Translations under genes and position numbers: made by a program
Shown here: piece after piece, positions 1 through 9,406 of the stretch
Numbering within the stretch: position 1 is the stretch's first letter
Layout: the number at the start of each line of letters is the position of its first letter
Source of the DNA: Chloromonas sp. AAM2
Taxonomy: Eukaryota; Chlorophyta; Chlorophyceae; Chlamydomonadales; Chlamydomonadaceae
Direction: 5' to 3'
Length of the DNA: 12,044 bases
Assembly (NCBI GenBank): GCA_004335635.1
Contig: QAXH01000812.1
Location: 1-12,044 of the forward strand
The notes under the pieces: model-generated
Databases searched by the model: none
What the model was told of the DNA's origin: nothing
What the model saw: the letters and a program-made list of their open reading frames with translations, nothing else

Positions 1-1
1 G

Positions 2-3000
2 CTGCCACCGCGCCAACCCGCGGCCCCGTCCAGCCCGCGCCCTGCGCCTGTGCCTGCCCCGCCCGGCCACCGTCGCACCGCCTCCGCTTCCGCTTTCATC
101 CACCCATCATCGGGCTCCTCCCCCTCCGCTACCTCCTCCTCACCCTTTGCCACTGCTGCTAACCCGTCAGTATTGCCAAGTGCCCTGCCCAGTCGGTTGC
201 AGCAGGGGTCCCGGGTGGTGGAGCGGGGAGCGGAGGCCGGGGCGGGCGGGCGGAATGCACACCCCGCGGCCATGTCTCCCATGGCCGGCCGCACAAGACA
301 CACAGCGGACCATCAAGACTTCCAGGTACAATCACAGGGTTGCTAGAGTAGTTCAGGGCGGCGCACCGCCCGCTCTTATGATGGCGCGCCTGACCTGCAA
401 GGACACCCAGGCATGTTGGCTTGCCCGTCACTGGCGCTGTGGCTACTCCAATACATGCCTGCATCTGTGCTGCTTCAGCGTGTTTTCGCTTCTGAACGGA
501 TCGAACAGGATGCGTGGCAGGCCTCAGCAAGCTGACACAATTGCGCTCAACAAATCTACTATAAACGTTCTACCCTTGCCCCTATGGTTAAGGCTTGTGT
601 GCCTGTCATCACACTGCCATACCCATACCAGCTTGTTCCATGCAGAGCCACGTGACTCCCTCGGCCAGCCGTACAGCGCGTGTCTATGGCGTGGAGGACC
701 TGGAGTCCAGCACCCGGCGCCTCATGGCAGCGCAGGGCAGGCTGGAGCGGGCCAGGGCGGCCAGGCACCACATGCAGCAACAGATTGTACAGGTTAGACG
801 GGGCAGTGCTGCCCATTTGTTTTTGGGAGGAAGAGGTGGTGTAGGAGAGCTTGTAATCGCAGCTCATAAAGCAACTGAGCAGACTTTGCCTATCTGTTGA
901 GACTAGGGAAGCCGTCAGAAGCATGCGTGAGTGGATGTGTGCCGCTCTGATGCTTGACGTTGTCTCTGGCACAGAGGTTCCCAAACCCCAAGCGCTTTCA
1001 TTGCATGTGCTTCAATTCCATGCGGTATCAGGCCCTTTCCAGGCTACGTCTTTGTGCTGAGGACGTGTGCGCCCGATGCCATGCAGGCTTTGAAGGCAGG
1101 TCAGCTGTCCTTCAATCAGCAGCGTGCGCTAGCGGCCGAGCGGCAACAGGTGGCGTGGCAGTCAGAGCAGGCCGAGGCCGCGCGGGGGCGGGCCCAAGCC
1201 ATGCGGCGCCTGGCGGATGACACGCACAGGAGCCTGCAGCACCGCTGTAAGGAGCAGCAGGCCGCGACAAAGCAGCTCAAGGTGCGGACACCTCACGCAG
1301 GGGCACAGGGGGGATGACGGAAGAGAATTGAGAAGGCGGGCAGAAAAGGATTGAGCCACCTTGTGTTGATGGATGTTCAGGGCTTGCGTTGTGAGCAGTG
1401 CTGCATTCAGAGCGTCTTACACTGCATGTGTTTCTGTCAGTAGATACCCTACCCCTGGTCATTTAGGGGATGGCTAGCCTTCTTCAGGCCTGTGCACCTG
1501 CATACCAGCGACCTGCCACTGCAATGATGATGGGAGCCACTACACACGTGTTTGCTGTCTGCTCAGGCCGCACATCAGCGTCTCAAAGCAGCTCAGGAGA
1601 CCCTCGCCGGGCCCGAAGGTCTGGGCACATGGCGGGCCCTGCATGCCATCGTGACCGGCAGAATCAACAGCCTAGCGGCCGGCCTGGCAGCCGCCTACGA
1701 ACTAGGGCCTAGAGGCGCACACATCCGCCTCGCTTCCGCTCCTGCACACACAACCCCACTGACATCATCCTCACACCCGGCAGGTAGCAACGCTCTTACA
1801 CAGCATGCGGAGCAGCAGCAGCGGTTGTTGCATGCAGCGGGGAAGGAAACGGTGGGCAGGAAAAGCACGGGCGCCAATGGCGTGGGCAGTGTCACTCGGC
1901 GTCGGCCGTTTCACCGCCACTCTCAATCACTTGAAGAAATGCTCGCTGCCCAGCCGCTAGAGCGTACCATGGATGCCTCGTGGTGGGCGTCGGGGGCGGG
2001 CGAGGTGGGCGGCGACAGCCCCTGCAGCAGCGAGGCATCCTGTGACAGCAAGTAAGTGGAGTAATAAGTAGCATGACACGTTTATTCTGAGGCTGGCAGT
2101 CTCCGGCCAGGACGGGATGGTTTGCAAATCATCAGTGTTGACCAGCCTGAGATGACGGCAATGGCTTGTGCACAGCGGTTGCTTGGCGGTGCTTCCTAGC
2201 CGTGCTGGGCTGCCAGGCGCACCAACCCTTTCTGCGTTGCTATGGGCAATGGCTGCAAATGCCACGCTCTCAAGACACAGTTTGGTGGTGATGATGGTGA
2301 TGGTGGTGGTGTTGGTGCTTGTGTGCAGTGAGCTGGGGGACATCATCTGGCGTGTGCTGACCGGGCCCACCCCCGCTTCCCGCTCCACCAGCTTTGGCGG
2401 CGGCAGCGGTGGGCCCGGCGGCACCAGCAGCAAGGCGGGCAGCAGCGGCCGCACGCACACTTACACAGGTGATGGCAGCGGTTGGACTTTGCACCAGTAC
2501 GTGACGTGGATGTTTACATCATCTGTTCCACTTCTTGGACGATACTGATGTCAAAAGACACTCACTCACTCACTCACCCAGTCTTTCTCTCTCTTTCGCT
2601 CACTCACTCACGCAGACGGAGCGGGACATGACATGCACCCCAGTGGCGGAAGCTACTCTAGCGGCCTAGGGGGTGGCGGGGTGGGGCTGTGGGGCGGGCT
2701 CAGTTCCTGGGGCGCTGTGACACGTCCTGCGGGAGACGCCGTGCCGTTGTGTGTGCTAGGGCTGGAACTGCCAGCTAACCTGGCCAAGCGCAGCCTGGAG
2801 GGCTCTGTGGGCTGGGGCAGCAGCCCTGATGAGGAACAAAGGGTGAGGATGGGGCTTGACGGAACAACGTGTAGGGATAGGACTGGGTAAGGACATGATG
2901 GCTTTCCCGGGTGCTTGCCTGCCATGGCCTTGGAGCTGGTTGGAATCTGAGCAGGCATGCGGCCTTGCAGCTATGGCACGTGATCACTCAGGCGCACGTC

Positions 3001-4365
3001 GGGGTGCTTATGCTGCGTGACTGACGACAGCAGCAATCAACGAGCAGTATATGAGTCGCACAACGACACTCAGTGTGGCATGCACATGCAGGTGGTGACC
3101 ATGCATGTTGTGGCGAGCATCTTGTGCAGGTGGCTGCAGCTCTGGGTTACGTGGCCCACGTGGTGGACAGGCTCGCCTGCTACATGGACATTCCCTTGCG
3201 CTACCCCGTACTGCCCGGCATGTCCAAGTCATACATTTGGGATCCATGCCCAATGGTGCAGGCTCCGCAGCCCGCGACAGGTGCGCCATGCCAGTTAAGG
3301 GTGCGTGCAAGCAAGGGCATGAGATGCTTGCATCACACTCGTACATGCTTCAGAAGCACACTTGCAAAGCTGTGGCCTGCGACGTACAAGCGTGACAGAG
3401 GTCATGTACAAGGTTGACGCAAGGGGTGCAGCCCGTTGAGGCCTGTGGAAAACAGCGCTGAACTCTAAAGCTTGAATGTAACTGTGTTCTGCAGAGGCGG
3501 CACCTGCACATTGCCATTCAGAACCTCATCACAGCTTATCCGCAGCTGTACAGCTTGTAAGCACATGTTGATTCACGTGTGCGGCTTTGCTCACGCAATA
3601 CAAAGCAATGAACTGATACGTGTTGGTTCACTAATGTACAGGAGGTCTCCTTCATCGCAGCATTGGTCGGTTGTTGGGGTCTTACACCGGTGATCGTCCC
3701 GCACCTCCCACCCCAGATTCCCAAGGCGGGAACCCCTCCCGCTGGCTACTGGGCAGCATGCCCTCTGGTCTGCTGCATGGCCCTGCACAGCTGTCCTCTA
3801 ACCAGCAATCGCCAGGCACCTCACTACACAATGGCACTGTGGGCAAGACAGGCTTGTGGGGTGGGAGGGCAGATGTAGTGTCTGTGAGGGCGGCGCTGGC
3901 ACCGGCTATGCATGGGGCACACGGTGGAGACAGCCGGGCAGGAGCTGCGCTGCTGCCGTTGTACACGGATGGACGTGATCGCACCCGCTTTGCGTATGCC
4001 GTGTACCTCCTGAATAAGGATGTTGAGCTGCTCATGCAGGTGAGTCGTTAAATGGGTAGACTAAGTGGGCAGTCAAACAGTATGCATGCCCTGATAGGCG
4101 TTCATTCTTCTTATCTGACATCCAACACAGTGAGTCCTGTGCAGCCTAGCTTCTGGCCTTGACTTGATGCCAGCATGCAGGTTTACCTCTCGACCATGCT
4201 GCACAGCCCCAGCAGGCATGGGAGAGTGCAAAACGAGAGAGCTCTTTTTTTCTGTTGTTGAATGGTGTCGTATTGCAGGCGCATGGCCTGGCGAGCCTTG
4301 GCCCAAACCAGCTGCTTCGCAACTTGTACCACCTAGCAATAGCTGCATTGTCGGGCATCAGCTGA
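2..4365 (+). CDS. VPS38: UVRAG/VPS38-like subunit of the class III PI3-kinase complex II (5'-partial, 10 exons)
   Basis: Exons: 2-325, 646-792, 1087-1281, 1567-2051, 2329-2468, 2616-2842, 3130-3300, 3495-3556, 3661-4039 and 4279-4365 (TGA). All junctions are GT-AG and phases agree, giving about 738 residues from the window edge. Residues 1-108 are Ala/Ser/Pro-rich. About 120-250 is a Gln/Glu/Arg/Ala-rich coiled coil. A Gly/Ser-rich insert lies at about 398-465. Then come VPLCVLGLELP (473-483), ALGYVAHVV (510-518), IPLRYPVLPG (527-536), SYIWD (540-544) and, at 683-710, PLYTDGRDRTRFAYAVYLLN followed by KDVELL. The end, GLASLGPNQLLRNLYHL, also fits the family. These blocks, in this order, are the Atg14/UVRAG C-terminal signature. 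By family knowledge the protein joins VPS34, VPS15 and Beclin1/ATG6 to make PI3P on endosomes in vacuolar sorting and autophagy. UVRAG is preferred over ATG14 because of the LRYP and YLLNKD blocks. Any N-terminal C2 domain would lie upstream of the window. Exons 7-9 are the least certain. Confidence 0.9.
2284..2317. repeat. GTG/GAT-rich simple repeat before the exon 5 acceptor
   Basis: An irregular run of GGT and GAT triplets lies in intron 4 of the VPS38-like gene and ends about 10 bases before the exon 5 acceptor (exon starts at 2329). It takes the place of the usual pyrimidine tract, so this acceptor is unusually purine-rich. The open frame through it gives a Val/Met run that should not be read as protein. 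Confidence 0.7.
2559..2611. repeat. CACT/TCTC microsatellite acting as pyrimidine tract of intron 5
   Basis: Tandem CACT units are followed by a CT-rich stretch and more CACT units, and run straight into the CGCAG acceptor at 2611-2615. The run fills about a third of the 147-bp intron 5 and supplies its pyrimidine tract. Repeat number probably varies between strains. Confidence 0.8.
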
Positions 4366-4790
4366 GTACCACAGACTTGGCAGACTGAAGCTGACTTAGC
4401 TGCTAGTGAATTCATGTGCATGGGGAACCGGGATGTGGCGGTTATGTCAGCCTCGTCTTGCGTTGTACCAACCGGCGGTGTACGTTTTTGTAGGAGTTAC
4501 GCTGCCTTTACTGTCCTGCTAGCCACGAACAAGGGTTTTCGCGATCCCAGGCGTTCAATCCCAACCTGGTGCAGCTGGCCTTGCGGCTGAGTGTAAGAGG
4601 CATTTTACATTGTGCCATTCACAATTTGTCATCTCAATAGAGAACCTGGAGCAACCTTACTTAGTTTGTTGAACAAACCTTGGAGGGATGACAACAACAT
4701 CTGGAAGCACTGCAGCACGCAGCAGAAGGTGTTTTTGTCACAAGCGATGCGTCTGCTACAAAATGCTGGCATTTGCAGCAGCTTGCATCG
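4366..4790 (+). other. 3' flank of the VPS38-like gene
   Basis: This stretch after the stop codon is probably 3' UTR as far as about 4610, then spacer. It holds a TGTAA motif and a 14-codon exon-like segment (separate entries). A plus-strand frame at 4612-4824 is open but resembles nothing I recognise and runs into the tandem array, so I do not call it a gene. Confidence 0.5.
4592..4596 (+). promoter_or_regulatory. Probable polyadenylation signal TGTAA
   Basis: TGTAA is the usual polyadenylation signal in chlamydomonadalean algae (established knowledge). This copy lies about 230 bases after the VPS38 stop codon, on the coding strand, a plausible 3' UTR length. Cleavage would be expected 10-20 bases further on. 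The same bases could instead be part of a splice donor (GTAAGA at 4593), so the role is not certain. Confidence 0.5.
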
Positions 4791-5020
4791 TGCAAGCATG
4801 CCTTGTCGATGCCGGCCAAGGTAATGAACTACCGTCACGCAGCTGATTTTCTTGAGCCCATGCCGATGCAAGCATGCCTTGTCGATGCCGGCCAAGGCAA
4901 TGAACTACCGTCACGCAGCTGATTCTCTTGAGCCCATGCCGATGCAAGCATGCCTTGTCGATGCCGGCCAAGGCAATGAACTACCGTCACGCAGCTAATT
5001 CTCTTGAGCCCATGCTGATG
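4791..5020. repeat. 76-bp tandem repeat, three copies
   Basis: The block starting TGCAAGCATGCCTTGTCG recurs at 4791, 4867 and 4943, an exact 76-bp period, and the third copy ends at 5020. Copies differ at only a few bases (for example GGTAATG against GGCAATG, and GCTGATT against GCTAATT), so the expansion is recent. As 76 is not a multiple of three, frames through it shift at each unit, which argues against coding. It lies just downstream of the VPS38 3' end. Confidence 0.95.
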
Positions 5021-5276
5021 TTATCTCTCACAGTACATTCAGCTGAGACACATCAAGGTCTAGAAACATGCACCGCTGTGCATGTGTTCTTCAAGTAGTG
5101 CTGTTGTTTGTGCATGGCCCCGGATAGAGCTGTGCAGTGTGATGCCGTTCCTTCGAGCAGGTATAGGCTTCCAGCATGGGGAGCGAGCACTCCTTGCGTC
5201 AGGCAAACCGTGTGACACCACTTTTTTTCCGCACAGGCGTACAACGGTCAGTGAGAGTCAGTGAGAGAGCGCATGG
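5021..5276. other. Spacer with a 10-bp tandem duplication
   Basis: No gene is recognised. GTCAGTGAGA occurs twice in direct tandem at 5248-5257 and 5258-5267. It lies about 10 bases outside the left copy of the long inverted repeat. A poly-T run followed by CCGCACAG at 5222-5236 resembles a splice acceptor, but no coding exon follows it. Confidence 0.5.
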
Positions 5277-5332
5277 TGTCACAACAGGGGAGGAATTCCA
5301 ACCCGTCCAACCTACATGTGAAGGCGATTGTG
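5277..5332 (+). repeat. Left copy of a 56-bp inverted repeat (candidate terminal inverted repeat)
   Basis: The segment from TGTCACAACAGGGG to GATTGTG matches the reverse complement of 10494-10549 at about 50 of 56 positions without gaps. The central GTCCAACCTACATGTGAAGG is identical in both. Similarity stops sharply on the outer side of TGTCACAA, as expected for an element end, but I see no matching target-site duplication. In one frame both copies read as VQPTCEGDC-containing peptides. Four of the six differences change the residue, so selection on protein is not evident. Confidence 0.75.
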
Positions 5333-5620
5333 GCAATTCTGGATCGCGGTTGGCACAGGAGCAGTTGCATCAACAGGTGGCGGCACTATTGCCAGGCAAC
5401 GCAAATACTCACCCTTTAGTTTCAAGCTGGTGAGCGCACAGACACCAACGGTCACTGTGCAGGAGTGAGATGATTCTGTCCTAGACGTCTACAGATTGTC
5501 ATTTTCCTGGCTCTGGACCTGATTTCCTTGCTTTCTACGGTACTGGATGGGCTGGCACTCGCTATCACTAAGTTATTGGATGCATATGTTCCAGACCGCA
5601 CCAGAGTAGCTGAGTAGCAG

Positions 5621-6009
5621 ATGTCTCCTGTGTATGAAGACGCGCTGGGCATGCTGCCTGCGTGGAAAACACCATGGGACGCGGCCGACTCTGTGCAGGT
5701 GACCTTGCCGGGCAAGTTCTGCTTTGAGGTGGACAACAAAGCGCCATGTGCTGCAACAGCGGCGTGCTGCGTGGGCAACCAGCTAGCATCATTAACCATC
5801 CCATACAGTGAGTTTAGTCCATGATTCATGTTTATTAATGTCCATGTTCATTATTCAGGGGTTCTCACCAGTACGCAGCGAGCGTGTGAATACGGTATAT
5901 TCCCTGCTGCTCGTGTAGAAAAGGCATGCGGTCCCTCCATCACCGACATGAGCATGAATGGGCAGTCCATCACCTTCACTCAAAATACGACCACTCGCAA
6001 ACTACACAT
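5621..6009 (+). CDS. Pherophorin-like extracellular-matrix domain, partial gene or pseudogene
   Basis: Exon A is 5621-5807; GTGAGT follows at 5808. Exon B runs from 5919, after a pyrimidine-rich tract and TAG, to about 6009. The join is in phase (A + AA). Exon A contains GKFCFEVDNKAPCAATAACC and then LASLTIPY. Exon B continues KKACGPSITDMSMNGQSITF and then TQNTTTRKL. A CF(E/T)V start, Cys spacing ending in a CC pair, L..LTIP, a Cys before SITD and a VNG-like turn are the core pattern of the pherophorin domain (Pfam DUF3707) of Chlamydomonas and Volvox cell-wall proteins. I see no signal peptide, no FPxCxC opening motif and no Pro-rich rod. The same frame is open upstream at 5474-5614 but ends in TAG at 5615. 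A tentative further exon at 6333-6407 gives ACVSLQF and later SLTELAV, resembling the domain's C-terminal ICLTL and TLxELC, with the last Cys missing. Start and end are not fixed; decay is likely. Confidence 0.55.
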
Positions 6010-7396
6010 GTGACATGTGGCTTGATGCCTACTGGCAGACCACACCCCCTTTAAAGAGCATTGGGGTGTGCGTGCATGTGGAGCCAAAAAAAGCAAGTGC
6101 TCACAGGCAAACAAGCTGTTCCGATCCACAATGAACATGTTTGGGTAAGTGTACTGATTGCATTTCGCTGATCTGCGTGTGTCGTGCTGACAAGCAAGCG
6201 CAGTACACTTGGGGGATCACTGGTTTTTCTTGAGTATACCAAGCAGTTGCCTGCATGTGTAATGTACAACCAAGTATTGCCTCTCTGCCTTCGAAACCAA
6301 AGAATTTACAAAATAAATCTCAATGCTGCCAGGCGTGTGTGTCTCTGCAATTTGGGTCGTACTCAGGCCCCTGGGTCAAGTACCAAAGCCTTACAGAACT
6401 TGCCGTCATGGCACATGCTCAAGACAGTTCAGGCCATAAAGTACACTCCCTATTTCATCGTCCCTATTTCATCGAGACTGGCATACCTACACAGGCGTGC
6501 ATATCTTGCCACACTGATGCAGCCGACACGTGACAGCATGCTGATCGTTTTGCCAGTAGTCACACAATCATCCTTGTGGACAGGTGACTTTAGTCAGCCA
6601 CTCGCTGCTTCCTTGCCCCATGTTGCGTGTATCACTTGTGTCCCATGTATCACAGGATCCCAGTACGGCCTCTGAGGACCACCACACAGCTGCCCAACTG
6701 CTGTCCACTGGTATAAGTGGTGCGTGTAGTGTGTGCACTACTCGGCTGTACCATGCCCAGCGAATTTCGTCCAATCAGGAGTAGCTGTGGCATGTTGCAT
6801 GTGCCTGCTTGTTGAATTTGAGCCAAGCACCAAAGGCTGCCTCACATGCCGTGGCTGACCATGCGTTCACCTGTGGCAAGTGCCGACCCAGAAGTTGGCC
6901 AGGCAGACTGTGCTGGCACCCAAAGCATTTACTGGAGCCACTAACCGCGCTTGTGTCTGTGTTGTTGCTGGCTGTATCGTATGAATTTTGGGCGCCTCCA
7001 TTACGTGCCTCACAAGCGCATCCGCCGTACCCGCCACCAATCCACCCCATGATAATGTGAGTTGGCTCACAAACCAGCACCAGTTGCAATCCTGTGCCGG
7101 TGTGATGGCACAGGTTTTTACTGCCTCCCAGCTTGCAGACGTTGCTGATAGCCTTGCCATGCCTCTAGGCAATCCACCCTCATCTCGCACCACGGCTGCA
7201 TTCACATGTGTCCTGCCCGCTTACCAGTCCAGATCCGCTCTGTTCACAAGCCTGTTCTCTTTGTACAACCCACTCTGCAAACCCAGGCTGCTGTCCACAG
7301 TCTTCCTAGATACATTCATTTAATAAGCACCCAATGCACTCGTACCTCCTTTGACCAGCGACTTGTACGCGGTCAGGTTTTGCATCGCGTCTTCAC
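6010..7396. other. Spacer with no confident gene; possible continuation of the pherophorin fragment
   Basis: The first 400 bases may hold further pherophorin exons: an in-phase acceptor at 6203, and the ACVSLQF segment from 6333. TCCCTATTTCATCG is perfectly duplicated in tandem at 6447-6474. Around 6810-7320 moderately long frames are open on both strands (plus 6988-7323, minus 6867-7205), without recognisable motifs or clear splice sites on either. I see nothing else. Confidence 0.4.
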
Positions 7397-7738
7397 TCAT
7401 GCATTTGGTCTGTACGTGCAGATGAGCACGGCGCGGCCATCCACCCCAAGCACCTGAAAAGTGAAGAGTTTAAGCATCCGTCCATGAGACCTTTGGCAAC
7501 TCATATCCGCAGAACAATACTCCACAGGCTTGTTTGCCCAGCTTGACCCGGTAACTGCTGACAACCTCCGGCCCATGCAGCAGCCAAGCACAGTTTTGTT
7601 AAACCTTTGGGCAACCAACTACTGATGTGTGGCAGGGCGCAGCGTGCGTCTTCATCCTCTAACCGGTAAAGATATTTGAAAACATCCCGTGGCAACATAT
7701 CCCTGAATAGAATGGATACGACTACACTCTCCAACCTC
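7397..7738 (-). CDS. Possible degraded two-exon gene fragment, unrecognised
   Basis: On the minus strand an acceptor-like TTACGTGCAG ends at 7739. It is followed by a frame reading RLESVVVSILFRDMLPRDVF, then KYLYRLEDEDARCALP, open to 7501. A second acceptor, CTTTTCAG, ends at 7454, followed by VLGVDGRAVLICTYRPNA and a stop at 7397. Just past the stop, one frame over, the reading continues as MSEDAMQNLTAYKSLVKGG, so one missing base could explain the break. The [VL]GVDGRAVLI pattern faintly resembles the D(K)EGRPV core of CRAL-TRIO (Sec14-type) lipid-binding domains, but this rests on a few residues. No good donor joins the two pieces. The region could equally be noncoding. Confidence 0.2.
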
Positions 7739-9406
7739 CTGCACGTAAGCACTCGCAGGCTACAAAATACAGCCCTGCCTGTCACCAGGCTGCATGCTGG
7801 TTTGCCCGTAGGTAGGAAGGTTGGCGAGTAGCAGCGGACTTGGCAGCCTTGAACATGGTGGTTTTTCAAGCGAACAACGATTACATTGTTCTTGGTTTTG
7901 GTGCGAGGTGCGCATCTGATTTCTCCGTTCACTTGAAACTGAGGCAACTGTCACCCGGACACCTCACAGTTCTACAGTTGTTGGCCCCAGGCAACCTACC
8001 GCTAATGAACGCTTACATGGTATTGGCTACACTGCTGCTAGCTATGGGTCGTAGGGATCACGTGGCCCCAATATGCGTGGACCAATATCATGAATGATGC
8101 TCACGAAAACAGCTTATACAACCGGTTGGGAAACTGTCAAACCACCTCCACTGATTGCCAGGAGGACATATGGACTTTTTCACCGCAGTGACATAGGTGG
8201 CAGTGTGGCTCATCACTAGCCTTGACAAATGAGCTTGGGGCTGCTATGTCGTCAGTATGATCGCTGACAAACGATTGAGAAGCAAAGCCCTGGCCTCCTC
8301 CCGCTCATCCTCTCTCTTTTGTCACCACCGAGTGGCCGAGCGTGAGGAGCCGTGACTTTTGTTGACCACGGTGATCTGCACAACATGCATGCACCATGCC
8401 ACCTCTTGAGCCAACTGAATGAGGACAGTTGCCAAAAAGGCATCGGTTTGGGCGCATGCAAGGACAACAGCCTGGTATTGCCTGGTTTACAATTATGCAT
8501 GTGCACACCAAGCAAATACTTTTGGATACGACAAGCACACGTCCAACCTGTCACAGTCAGCCATGAAACCCGCTTACAGTAACCGCTCGCATTGCTGGCC
8601 CGCTGCACCCCTGCAACCCTCACTGCAGATGGCCAAGCATTTCAGTAAGTCCAGTGCTACTCACTGTGGGGTTTATATTCTGCTTGCGCTCTGACAATCC
8701 AGCACTGACACATGTCTGCGACTTCTTGTTTACTGCATTTCAGCAGCAGGCAGCACATTCCACCCAGTGTACAGTAATTGTTTTTTTAACATTGTCTGCT
8801 TAGTCGAACACTGCACATTCAACCGAGCTGAAGTGGACAGGTCTCAGAAGCAGCCAGGCCACACATCATCGTTGCACATGCTGCTGTTGATCAAGGGCTG
8901 TCCTGGTCGCGAGCGCTGTTGAGCTGGCCGGCGAAGTTGAGCCACAATTAGTATGAGGTAGGGTCATTGACACATGACATGCCGGCGGACTGAAGGTCGT
9001 AGACTTGTCGCCAATTCACTCTCCAGAGCCAAGATGAGCATGCTTAAACAGGCAAGATGTCTGGCAGCAGACCATGCAGCTTTGTGCCTCAAGACACACC
9101 TTAACAAAGATTTTGCAACATGGCCCGGCGCTGGACGTGTTCCTAAACGTTTGCACTCACTTGATGCTCACCTTTGCGTGTCCGAGCTTTCTCCGTGTCG
9201 GCTCCGTCAGCACTGATTTCCTGGCCCTGCCAGCCTGCTTGTGCACGACCACCTGACTGGCTGACCGTGCCCACTCTGCCCATCTTGATGTGATCTCCAT
9301 GCATGACTCGCTCCACGGTTGTACCGCAACCCGTAAGTACGCGGGCAACCGAGCATAGCACTTTGGGTGCTTTGGTCGGTGATGAGTTGACCGATGATCT
9401 GCCTAC
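7739..9406. other. Spacer, no confident gene
   Basis: GC is clearly lower than in the VPS38 exons. A plus frame at 7840-8097 reads smoothly (VVFQANNDYIVLGFGARC and later LLLAMGRRDHVAP) but has no family I know and no clear exon borders. A minus frame at 8252-8623 is Cys/Trp-rich and looks like chance. Minus-strand reading at about 9164-9265 could be a third exon of the cluster at 9407-9636. No RNA gene or long repeat was seen. Confidence 0.4.

Noticed and set aside
159..797. Long open frames on both strands across the first intron and exon 1-2 (147-797 plus, 159-530 minus)
   Set aside because: They run through intron 1 and shift out of the conserved frame; the spliced frame gives a coiled coil that leads into recognised VPS38 blocks.
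2270..2494. Minus-strand frame ending in a poly-histidine run
   Set aside because: The histidines come from the GTG/GAT simple repeat read backwards; the plus strand holds exon 5.
4629..4971. Two similar minus-strand frames beginning MAGIDKACLHRHGLK
   Set aside because: Both are read from the 76-bp tandem array, which shifts frame at each unit; the resemblance reflects the DNA repeat, not a gene family.
5452..5829. 125-codon minus-strand frame opposite the pherophorin exon
   Set aside because: The plus strand carries the Cys-patterned pherophorin sequence with matching splice phase; the minus frame has no recognisable motif.
7840..8097. Plus-strand frame with a smooth hydrophobic protein
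   Set aside because: No splice borders, promoter or family resemblance; an overlapping minus frame of similar length is equally open, so chance is likely.
8325..8400. tRNA-like GTGGCCGAGCGTGAGG resembling a serine tRNA A box
   Set aside because: No B box (GGTTCGAAT-type) and no acceptor-stem pairing follow at the expected distance.
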